The notes beneath the pieces were generated by a model that saw only the letters and a program-made list of their open reading frames with translations, was not told the DNA's origin and ran no database searches. DNA of 64,000 bases from Phellopilus nigrolimitatus (taxonomy: Eukaryota; Basidiomycota; Agaricomycetes; Hymenochaetales; Hymenochaetaceae), in the NCBI GenBank assembly GCA_021029095.1, contig JAJOHG010000065.1, forward strand, positions 1 through 64,000, written 5' to 3'. A program made the translations under genes and the position numbers. The stretch's first letter is position 1. Every line of letters starts with the position of its first letter. Below are positions 29,954-40,107 of this stretch, piece after piece.

Positions 29954-30812
29954 ATGAATCGATCAGATGTCTTTGCACTTATCCGCACCCACCGATGGTT
30001 TGCTCTGTCTACACCTGTCATACAAGAGGCCTACAGACATGTTGAGTTGTATCCTCGGAGGGCGAAGATGTTCTTCCGAACCATGGGGTGGAATGCACAA
30101 CCAAATGGCCTAACCGACGCAGGCTGCATGGGAAAACCAGGTTCCAGAGGTGTATTGAACCTTGTGTTGCATTTCACATTGCACAATTTGACTCCCGACA
30201 TGCGCATGGGACTCGAAGTCACACTCAAACGGCTACACAGGTTGGATCGCATGTGTATTGATTGTCATCACGACGACCTGGATGGCTTCGCTAGACTTGC
30301 AGCCCTACAACCAATCATTTCTAATACACTGAGAATCCTATGTCTCGATGTAAATGACAGCCCTGCTGCAACCTGGGTACAAAAGTTCAACTTTTATTTG
30401 GCATTAAAAGATACTAACAAATTTGCAGCGAGATCCTCGAGCTGTTGAGCCCTATCGCTTTTGGGACCTCCAAGCTTTTCCTGCACAACTGGCTCAATTC
30501 CCTCATCTCAAAGCATTCTCGTTGAGTGTATACGAATATCCGATCATGCCTCCAGACAGTGAGGAAGCGATGACAGAATTCCATGCATATGTGACCAGTA
30601 AACTTCCTGCACATTCAGAGCTGGCGTTCATATCACTGCAATGCATGCCAAATGACGATAGGGCAGAAGTTGAAGGGTGGGAAAGCAGATCATTTGGTGG
30701 TGAAGATATTGAATCTGGGTACGTCTACGCATGGTCAAAAATTGATGGTGTATGGGACAGTGATAATACTGAGATGGACATTGGAGACGTCTGGCTATAT
30801 GGATTGTCATAG
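29954..30812 (+). CDS. F-box-like protein, two visible exons
   Basis: Exon 29954-30376 and exon 30429-30812 join in phase 0 across a 52-base GT-AG intron, giving 268 residues from the ATG at 29954. The same frame is open upstream and reads PAEIIVEIAKNM before this ATG. With the following RSDVFALIRTHRWFALSTP this makes a typical N-terminal F-box (LPxEIxxEI...), so the real start is probably in an upstream exon. F-box proteins recruit substrates to SCF ubiquitin ligases, and Agaricomycetes carry many. The remainder (leucine-rich, e.g. LRILCLDVN and FPHLKAFSLSVYEY) would fit leucine-rich-repeat-type substrate recognition. The gene is followed on the same strand by the large unknown gene at 31,122. 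Confidence 0.65.
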
Positions 30813-31121
30813 TTGCGTGTGTAATGGTAGAAAATATTCATTTGAATTTCATTATCGTAACAGAGTTCGAAAGCTGTTTCGGGAAGCTGTTTTGGGCTCA
30901 ACTCGTAACATCATCCTTGCAGCTTGCTTTCCGACACCAGGAGCCACTTCAGTAAGTACTTTCCCTCATACCCAATAGAGAGCACACCAAAGTACTCATC
31001 TGCATTTGCAAAAAACACTTAAGGACATTTGCAGTAGAATCCAAAGGACTTGTCGCCAGGCATCTGCATCATTATTCCCCGCTCCAGGTTGTGATTGTAT
31101 TACAGTCACAAACTGAGCCAT

Positions 31122-33874
31122 CTTCCGACACATCTTGCAACATCAGCAAACATTGTAATTGGACTGGGCTTGGTTCGTACTGCAACAGGAAACACAGAGT
31201 GTCTTAGCATTTCGCTTGCAGGGGACAAGATACACAGGGGTTCCATGGCAGTAAGTCACATCATCACGACATGTCTAACAAACAAATAGAGTACTTATAC
31301 AATTGACTCAGGAAATCCAACCACGTGTGCAACTGGCTGATATGTCAAACATATTGTATTACCAAGGGCATTGCTTCTTAGCATTTAATGCAAACTATGT
31401 ACCTGAGCTCCCAATGATGCAGACGCAAATCCCACTTCGAGAACTCAAACAGCCCCAGCAATTTACAGATAAACACCCATTTATGGCCCTGATTCCTCGC
31501 AGGCCTAAATTTGAGGGAGACATCTTTGATCGACTCGGTCATCGTCTTCCGATTGAAAAAGTTGACGACTTCTATTACCTTGACCGAACTTTGGCTGAGA
31601 GGTGGTTTTCACTCGAGATTGGGCTGCACACTGTGGCATGTTATTTGACCCAGCATGCAGGTGGACTACACCATCTGGATTCTGGATTTTTCCCGTTGCC
31701 ACACAGATTTGGATATCGAAGTCACCATAATAATCCCCAGACGGCATTGAGGAAAGCTCTGAGATCTAGAGACGCATTTCTCCCTCTCATGGCAATGTGT
31801 ACATCTGCAATTATGGAGCACCACTCAGAAACGCACAATCCTGCTGAGGACGGCCCACTACCTTGGGTTAAGCTGCTGACAGATGGACTAGGCGCCCATC
31901 CAGCATGGGTGAATGATCTATTATTGTCAGATGTGGGCGACATCACAATCCAGAGAGCAGGCGCATTTGTCAATACATTTCAAACAAATCTCACACCTAG
32001 CATGCTCCGACAGCTTGTGCTAGCAAAAGCACCCATCTGGATTCACTGGGGAACAGGTGACCCAAATTTCAGAATGGGGCATTTGCTGGCAGACAGAATT
32101 CGCCCATCTAGAGAGAGATTCATTGCTTCTCGACACATCGAGATCCCACCTGTACCTAGCTATGATATGAACCGCAATACCTGGGTTCTGAGCTCAAACC
32201 AACGACCAATTGCAGACCCGAATGGTAATCCATACCCAGAGCCCATACACGGTACTCGTCAGCTGAGAGGTGAAAATGTCATGGATTTCTTAGCTCGGCA
32301 GAAACTGGAGCATGAAAAGAAGCGTACAATGGAGTCATCTCACAGACGTATTGTCAGAGAGAACAGGCAGGTTCGTGCAGACTCTATGGCATGCCCGCAA
32401 GCTCGTGGAGCAAGAGTTTATCGATGGGATGTGTGCAATGTCTTCGGTCATAGGCTGAGAGTACCTGTTCGCAACACCCTTGTTTATGTGGATTGGAAGT
32501 ACTTCAATGACAAACAAAAGGTGTACAACGCGGACACAGATGAATGGGATATGTGCACAGACATCGACCCTACAGACAGCTCCTGCGATAACAACAATCA
32601 GCCAACTGAGGACGCACAGGAAATCCAAACCGAGGAGTTGAGAATAGGTTCAGGTCTACCTCCACATGAAGAACAAGAGTTAGCGTCAGCCCAGCAATGG
32701 GAACGCGAGGTTCAACTTTCATATCAAATTGAGAGTACCTCTGCACATATTAGGTTCACAGCAACAACGGTCAACCAAGCTCTATACATGCATTATGGGT
32801 ATATAAATCCAACGTCTGTTCCAGCCAGTCTGACTGAGACTCGAGAATATGCAATGGAATGTATACGCACTAATATCCTGATGAAAGACCGCAATATCAG
32901 TCTGCAAGGAGATGAATCTGAAATCCAGCACATGATGGATTACTTGGAACATTTGGTCAACAAGAAGAACACGTATCTATACAATGACTTCAACCCAATG
33001 AGCAGCAGATATATTGGCAGAATACCATCTCAAGCGAGATACACTATCTGTGAAGTCAATGGTCATTCTTGGTATCGTATTGAACCAAAAGACTTTGCAG
33101 ACACAAAGTATTGGATCCTCATTCCTAATGCCTGTATTGTCCTTTTCCTTCTGCGTCGGGCTGATAACTCGGTATACACTATCATACAAACCCTGGTTCA
33201 AAATGGAATGCAGTTCAGGACCATGGAAAGAATACCAGATATCAAACGCGACCTCCTCATACGATGTGTTGAACGGGATGTGCTTGGATACCGGCCAAAA
33301 TCCTATACATTCACTGCAGCAGATTATGCAGCATACGAGGCTGCACGGAATAACTTTCTTCAACAACCAAGAGGTCGAGCAGCACTTCTGAAGGGAGGTA
33401 TAGTCTGGAGGTTGGCAATGGAGAGTCTAGGATTACAGGTTGTGATAGAAGGACCTTCAGACGATGTTTCAAAATATGGCAGCAGTATGGACTTAATGGG
33501 AAATGAGGTATGGGATGATGAACTTACACAGGATGAGACAGACTTAGTTTGTGGGGTTTACAAAGTGGCAACTGGTAAGCAGTATTTGTCAAGTAACAGA
33601 AGACAAGGCTGAAAAAAGTTTAGTTATCAAAAACCAAATGACCGATATGTCGTGGTGGCCAAAGTACAAGCCCTGGTTAGCAAGTGGGATGAGTGTAGGG
33701 TACTGGACACAAACCTGTGAGGACTGGTACCAAACCCATCTAACTGAAATACGTACTGGCGCAAAGCAGCCAAGGAAGCCCAAACAATGGAAATCCGCTT
33801 TGCGTTTTGAGCCAAGAACAAAAGATATAGTAGAAAACTACTGTGCTAGTTGTGTAGAGTATCTGAAGGAATAG
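31122..33874 (+). CDS. Large gene of unknown function, Agaricomycete-expanded family
   Basis: The main exon 31312-33574 (754 codons) joins in phase to a final exon 33624-33874 across a 49-base intron. An upstream exon ending at 31,250 (IVIGLGLVRTATGNTECLSI) is joined by a 61-base intron. Further 5' sequence (LSPGICIIIPRSRL near 31,045) may belong to it, so the start is not fixed. Characteristic blocks are ILYYQGHCFLAFNANYV, RWFSLEIGLHTVACYLTQHA, APIWIHWGTGDPNFRMG and, at the end, SWWPKYKPWLASGMSVGYWT. I recall this architecture as a large family of hypothetical proteins in mushroom fungi, with no known function and no catalytic motif that I recognise. There is no stop or frameshift over more than 750 codons, so it is probably expressed. 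Confidence 0.7.
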
Positions 33875-34327
33875 AAATACACATTATGGGTGAGGATTCC
33901 TTATAAACTGAGTCAATGTAGTGTTACAAAGTGTCAATTCTTTACCGTACTCAAATTAAATAAAAGGAAGGGGATGATGTGAAAAAGAACAGACAGCTAT
34001 ATAACAAAAGTCGTGCACCATCTAAGCGCAATAAAACTTACACAGGGAGTAAACAAAATAAGATACTAATCAAAAGGCATTATTTGCTAGATATGAAATG
34101 GACTGAGGAAAAATAAGATCAATATAGAATTGAAAAAATATGATCAAGAAAAGGACAACGAACTATGAATATCTGTTGAATTCACCAAATCTAGACAACC
34201 TGGAGCCTTATGGGCTAGATTGAGTTTCCATGTGAACCATTTATCTAGGTGGAGGCCATCATAAAAGAACTAGAACAACGCTGTCCCTGGATGAGATTCT
34301 CAGCATATTCATGGCCATTTGCAGATT
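33875..34327. other. AT-rich intergenic stretch
   Basis: No coding exon, repeat or RNA gene was recognised between the stop of the large unknown gene and the first copy of the ~390-base direct repeat. Confidence 0.5.
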
Positions 34328-34715
34328 TTAGAGAAATAAATAGTTAAGAAAATAGAAGTAGTACGTAAATAACAGGCGATGTAGTAAAATCTCTTCATCT
34401 TTATTGATACAGCACACCTTAACTCATTTTTTTTTGACATTCAGACAGAAACACTATATCCCTACCCATACTAGCAAAGACATTGGATGGATGCATCGCA
34501 GAAAGAAAGTTACAGGTGAAATTCAAAAGTGAGCATCGCTGAGGACCATCACCGGAAAAAGCCGAGTGGTGGCTGTGAAGGAGTGTACAATCTTACTTCG
34601 GAACGCGCTCAATTTTGTACACTTTTTGTAATGAACACTGCCACATTTGCACAGCCACTGCTGGTGAAAACGCTCAGTTACAAAAAACGATTCTTCGTAA
34701 ACTCAGTAATCGTAA
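34328..34715. repeat. ~390-base direct repeat, copy A
   Basis: Begins TTAGAGAAA and ends AGTAATCGTAA. It matches 36,245-36,639 in the same orientation over its whole length with scattered substitutions and small indels; the 3' two-thirds are the best conserved. It lacks TG...CA ends and no target-site duplication was identified, so the class is unknown. A long A-run and then GC-rich gene debris follow immediately. Confidence 0.85.
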
Positions 34716-36244
34716 AAAAAAAACCCCCGAACACTTACGGATAAACGGACAGACGATGTCCAATCTATGTACCCGTGCATGCTTTGGCCGAAGCGGCAGC
34801 CGCCCACCGATGTTCTACGCAGAGCGACTCGAACATCCTCCCGCGTTCTCGATCGTGGCAAGAAGAACTCTCCACCACGCGTCGCGCACCAGGTGGTGGA
34901 TCGCCAACCTGAAAGCAAGCTGAACGCAAGCCAGCACTCGAAGCAATAGTGGGAGTACCACGTACGGCGCACGGGTCTGGGAAAGACCGCGAGCATGTCG
35001 CGATTGCGCCGATTGCACCGACGATCCTCAAGGCAGGTGGCGTGGACAAGGATGAGGGCATGCTGTACATGACGGCTCGCTGTACAACACCTACGGGAAC
35101 GGACACAACAATGGCAATTACGCTTACGGAAGCGCATACGCCAAGGGCTTAGGTGGCAATTATGGGTACGGTTACGGTGGTACGGCTATGGCGAGGACGT
35201 AAGTATGGGACATGGAGATGCGTTCGAGAACTTCGAGCACGGTGCGGAGGTCGGTGGGCTTGTGTACCAGAGCCCGAACGGGAACATGTATCCGTGGGGC
35301 GAACGCGACGCGGTCCGCTTTCGCATGCAGACGGAGTTTGGCATGCCCAGCCCCGCGGGGAGTTCTCCACGCACGGGTCAGACTCTGCAGTCTCCCAGAG
35401 GGTGGGCAATGTCACAGCGTCGCCACCTTTGTCATTCGGAGGCCAGGCGCACTTTGCGCCCAGCCCAGTTGTGAGTACCCCGAGCCCGGAGGAAGGCGCA
35501 GAGGAGGCGGCGTTCGAGCACTTTGACTGGGCGAGCCCGAGGCGGAGGTGGAGCAGAACGAGGATGTGCAGATGGAGGAGGTGCGCGAGGAGCAGGGGTT
35601 TAAACTACGTCCGAACGACGTGCGGCATAGGCGAAGCAAAGACAGGGGCGTGCGCTTAGTCGTGCTGTACTCGAATGGCAGCATGGATAGTGTTAACCGG
35701 CGGAATCCTCCGGAGGCGAGCGCGGTAAGAGAGCGCGCGCCGTCGTCAGACTTCTGCAAAAGCTGAACCCGCGCATAGCCAGCCTGAAGGGAGGGTCTAG
35801 TTACTGTTCGCCGCCGCTCACTTCGCAACCATCGCCGGACGGGATAGCGATGGCTAATGCGATCCGGGTGCCCGCATACGACTGGGACTCAACCTTCTCT
35901 GCGGACTCGTTCTCGTTAAGGAGCGCGAGCACATGCGCCGATGCTCTCGTCGTCATGCCGGCCTTATTCTCCCTTGTGTGTCCGCAAGTTCGCAGCAGTA
36001 CGCGCAGGAATACGCTGGTAGGAGGGAGAATCACATGGGACAGAGCAGAGGCTACGGTTACTTTGCGCAGGAGTCCCACCACCTCGAACATCCACAACAG
36101 CAGTGCGCGCGCACGGGGCCTCCCCACATCGTGTACGCGGTTATGTATACGCTCCGGCATACCTCTTCACCTTCGCCGTGCCCTCCCAATCGCACCTCTC
36201 GACGGCCTGCCCGGCATCCGCGACCACGAGCCAGTGTGTGCTCC
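34716..36244 (+). pseudogene. GC-rich gene debris between the direct repeats
   Basis: On the plus strand coding-like blocks occur in changing frames. A Gly/Tyr/Asn-rich segment (YNTYGNGHNNGNYAYGSAYA, about 35,085) is followed by GHGDAFENFEHGAEVGGLVY (about 35,207) and VSTPSPEEGAEEAAFEHFDW (about 35,473). Then come EDVQMEEVREEQGFKLRPND and DRGVRLVVLYSNGSMDSVN (to about 35,765), and DGIAMANAIRVPAYDWDSTF (about 35,840). Splice-like GTAAGT occurs at about 35,201. These look like pieces of one serine-rich host gene, not identified. Composition contrasts strongly with the AT-rich repeats on both sides. Confidence 0.45.
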
Positions 36245-36639
36245 TTAGAGAAAAAAAATAGTTAAGAAAATAGAAGTAGTGTGTATTATGTAAATAACAA
36301 ACGATATAGTAAAATTGCTTCATATTTATTGATACAGCACCCCTTAACTCAATTTTTTTTGACATTCGGACAGAAACACTATATCCCCACCCATAACAGC
36401 AAAGAATTTGGATGGATGCACTGTAGAAAGAAAGTTATAGACAGAATTCAAAGCGCACATCGCTGAGGACCATCACCGGAAGAAGCCGAGCGGTGGCTGT
36501 GAACGAGTGTACAATCTTACTTCGGAACGAGCTCAATTTTGTACACTTTTTGTAATGAACACTGCCACATTTGCACAGCCACTGCTGGTGAAAATGCTCA
36601 GTTACAAAAAACGATTCTTCGTAAACTCAGTAATCGTAA
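36245..36639. repeat. ~390-base direct repeat, copy B
   Basis: Second copy of the repeat at 34,328-34,715, same orientation. Its 3' end (AGTAATCGTAA, 36,629-36,639) abuts copia reverse-transcriptase coding sequence with no intervening bases. Confidence 0.85.
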
Positions 36640-36899
36640 CTGCTTTGAGCATGTCTTCTCTGCGGAGGTGCGCACCCAGTATGGTCCTGAGCCAGTACAC
36701 TGGAGAGACATCAAGGGACGTCCTGACGCTTCCCTCTGGGAACAGGCTGCAATGGACGAGTTTATCAGTCTTGTTGAGAATGGCACCTTCACCCCAGTCA
36801 GACTTCCTTCTAGTCGCAAGACCATTGGCTGTCGGTGGGTGTTCAAACTCAAGCGCAAGGCAGATGGCTCAGTGGACAGGCATAAGGTGCGATTGGTTG
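36640..36899 (+). pseudogene. Copia RT-region fragment, plus strand, ending at an inversion junction
   Basis: Reads CFEHVFSAEVRTQYGPEPVH, then ENGTFTPVRLPSSRKTIGCR and WVFKLKRKADGSVDRHKVRL, nearly identical to the start of the RT region in the complete copy at 48.6-53.1 kb. At about 36,897 the sequence switches within a few bases to the opposite strand of another part of the same element (the proline-rich linker). Both edges are therefore breakpoints. Confidence 0.9.
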
Positions 36900-39568
36900 C
36901 GACGACCTGGATAACCTGCAAGTGGATTAATCACTGCATCTCTGTACCCATGCAAAGGACGCGGCTGAGGGCGCCAGGACGTTGAAGGCCAAGAAGGTGC
37001 TTCAGGTGCAGGTGTAGACTCAGGTGCAGGAGTGGGAGCAGGAGGTTCCTTAGGTCGTTTCGCAGGAGGAGGGTGAGCAGAAGGAGAAGACACAGGAGGG
37101 ACATCAGATGGTGCTCGCTCGCGCTTTACAGCAGGCCGAGTTGGAGTCACCGGAGGTGGTGCAGGACGAAAAGGAGGAGTGACTGGAGCTGGTGGAGGGT
37201 GAGGAGGAGGAGTGGCAGGACGAGGAGGAGGAGGAGCTGGTGGATTAGCAGGGAGAAGAAGTGGCGGAACATCATCCACATCGCCATCTCCCCCCTGTTC
37301 CGGCACAGCTGTAGCCTCTGGAGGAGTTGGAACCCTTAAGTCGACAGGAGACCTGGTATTTCCAGGGAACACGCGCTCATCAAACTGAGCAGAGTCACTA
37401 ATGACCTCTTTGCGCGTTATGGAGTTCCAGAATATCCAGCCTTTGTAGTTCTCAGGGTAACCAATGAAGGAGCATTTCTGCGTGTGTGACTGGAGCTGTT
37501 TGCGCATATCTTTCTTGACATGCACATAGGAGGTGCAGCCAAATACTCGAAAATGCGACACATCCGGCTTGGAATTGTGCCACAGCTCATAGGGCGTCTT
37601 GCCCTGGACAGCAGAAGTAGGAGAGCGATTGTGCACATGAACAAAAGCATTGACCGCGTCCCACCAGAAACTGGCAGGTAGGTGTGCTTCATTCAGCATA
37701 GTGGTAATGCCCTCAGCCAAAGTGCGATTAGCTCGCTCAGCTACTCCATTCTGGTGGGGTTCATCACGAACAGTGTGTTGCCGGTGAATCCCTTCAGAAA
37801 TGCAGAATTGCTCCCATGCCTTGGGCATGTATTCTCCTCCCTTGTCATCACGCGTCGCTTTGATCTTCAGGTTGAGCTGGTTCTCTGCATGTGCTTTGTA
37901 GCGCTTGAAAGCGTCAAACGCATCGCTTTTCTTTTTAAGGGGTATGACTCCCCAACGCCGACTGAAATCATCAATGAATGTGATCCAGTAACGATAACCA
38001 TGCCGAGTTTGAACTGGCAGAGGGCCATGCACATCAGAGTGGACCAGCTGCAACAGACCAGTAGAGCGATGCGATGCAAGTCTTGAGACATTCGACCTAT
38101 GCTGCTTGCCTGCAATGCAAGGCTCGCAGATTGGGTCAGGCAACTCCATGGACTTCACAATAATCCCCTTAACCATGTCATGATCAATCAGTCTCTTGAC
38201 ATCCCCATGATTCAAGTGCGCAAATCGACGATGCCAGAGCGTTAAGTCGAGTGGACAGGTGCTAACCATGCCAGAGAATTGGGTCATGGGCACAACTTGT
38301 CCATTGAGGAACGCGGCGTAGTTGGTGTTGATTGCAGCAGTGAAGAGGAGAGTGCCGTTGCGACGAAAGAGAATCTGATCAGACTTGATAGTGACAATGT
38401 AGGATTTGACACGAGTTAAATACAGGACTGAGAGGAGATTGTTTCTGAGATCTGGTACATGAAGAACACGCTCAAACTCTAGTAGACGACCCTTCTTTCC
38501 ATTGACCACTGGTTGAAAGCGGACAGTCCCCATTCCAACTGAGTAAATAACGTCGTTGTTGGCGAGGCGGATGGGTGTGCGATTAGGGGTATATTGATTA
38601 AACCAATGACGGTGAGGTGTCATGTGGCAAGTGGCGCCTGTATCAACAATCCAGTCAGATCCTGCATCAGAGAGGAGGGGCGAGTTGGGATTTGTGAAGT
38701 CATGGGTACTTGCATTGCCAGCAAACTCAGCAGACTGAGTCGACTCTGTATCCTCCTGCGCTGCATTCGCCTTTGCCTTGCCCTTCCTCTTCTTCTTGTC
38801 CTTCAACTCCTTGATCGCATCGTTACGCTTGTAGCAAGTTGCTTCAAGGTGGTTCTTCATGCCGCAAAAATCGCAGACAAGAGGCTGAGACGAGGAGGAG
38901 GACGATGAAGTCGATTTGGAAGGTGGAGCAGAGGCCTTGAGAGCGAGTGCAGAGTCTGCAGCGCGAGGGCCACTGGCTTTCTGCTCCTGCAAGAACGCTT
39001 TCTTGACCGTCTCGAGGGTGAAGGTAGGCATAAGCAGTAGGGCAGATCGGAAGGCCTTGTACTCGTCTGGGAGGGCGCGAATAAGGCACATGGACGCAAG
39101 TTCATCCTCAAACTGGACAAGGGTGAGCTTAGAGCTGTGCGCATTCCTGAGCTTGTGCAACGACTCCTCAACACGAGCAGTGAGTGCAGTAAGCGACTCG
39201 TCCTCAGCTTTGGCAATGCTGAAGAACTCGTCATAGGCAATAAAACGCGATGCCGCATTGTCCTGCTGGTTGAGCTCCTTCAGCTTCTTCAACATCTCCA
39301 CTGGGTTACCCAAATCGTCCTGAACCAGGATCTGCATGCCATGCTCGAGTTTTCCGTAGATAAAACCGGCTGCTTGCTCCGATTTCTCCTCCCATGCCTC
39401 CTGCGCCTCTGCCTTTGACGGTCTGGTCGCAATGCCAGAAGCAATGCGCCAGAGAGTTTTGGCCTGGAGGGCAGCTCGCATTTCGAGTTTCCATGTCGCA
39501 TAGTTGCTGTCATTGAGCTTAGCGAAGGAAAATGTCGATTGCGAGTCGGAGGTGGTAGATGCGGACAT
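36898..39568 (-). pseudogene. Ty1/copia gag-PR-IN, truncated before the reverse transcriptase
   Basis: From ATG 39568 (MSASTTSDSQ...) the frame covers Gag (FAKLNDSNYATWKLEMRAAL), the CCHC zinc knuckle CDFCGMKNHLEATC, the aspartic protease motif WIVDTGATCHM, the pre-integrase zinc-binding domain and the integrase core (HSDVHGPLPV...FIDDFSRRWG...HQNGVAERANRTL). It then enters the proline-rich linker before it is cut at 36,898, where the element joins the inverted RT fragment. RT and RNase H are missing, so it cannot be autonomous. Upstream, its leader runs to CTAGG at 39,823-39,827, where it abuts the start of a plus-strand LTR instead of continuing. No internal stop is seen, consistent with a young rearrangement. 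Confidence 0.92.
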
Positions 39569-39827
39569 GGCGATGGGAGCGATGGTAGACAATGGTGGTG
39601 CGAGTGAGAGTGCGAAGTTGGGGATCAAACGAACAAGCGGTTGGGGCGTGATGGCCGAAAATGTGTACAAGCCGAATTACGCGATTTGCAGATATCAGAT
39701 CAATACAAGCCAAACAGATTCCAAACACCCAAAATGATTGAGGTATACACAGAATCGTCGCAAGACAGTGCTGGTCTGTCAGTCTGTTAAGACTCCGCAG
39801 GCACCGCTGGATGAGAGAGGCTCTAGG

Positions 39828-40106
39828 TATTGGATATAGTATGATCTTGGACACTTTATTTCCTTTTATTATTTTTGCGTACCAGGTGACTTGAACTCCT
39901 GACTTGTTGTTCTGCGTCACCTGACATGTTGATGTATTATGTAATGCTTCCCTTGAAGCGGCAGAGTCCATGGATGGTGCTCTCTATCTTTTGCACTCAT
40001 CCATTGGACTCAGGCATGTTTAGTTTCTCTAATATATTATCTTTTGCACTCATCCATTGGACTCAGGTCACTGTCTGTGTTTGTTGTGAGACCACTCCGC
40101 CTCACA
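39828..40106 (+). repeat. Copia LTR, plus strand (array LTR 1)
   Basis: 279 bases, TATTGGATATAG...CCTCACA. It contains two copies of a ~30-base unit (ATCTTTTGCACTCATCCATT...). It is preceded directly by CTAGG (39,823-39,827) and followed directly by truncated pol rather than a primer-binding site. Confidence 0.9.
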
Positions 40107-40107
40107 G

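Noticed and set aside
23755..34760. Similarity of CACTTACGGATAA at about 23,775 and 34,730 as a shared repeat
   Set aside because: The match is about 13 bases and centres on a minus-strand splice donor consensus (GTAAGTG), so chance is a sufficient explanation.
35085..35210. Gly/Tyr/Asn-rich block as a structural or prion-like gene
   Set aside because: Only about 40 residues are open and the adjoining frames are broken, so it was left as part of unidentified gene debris.
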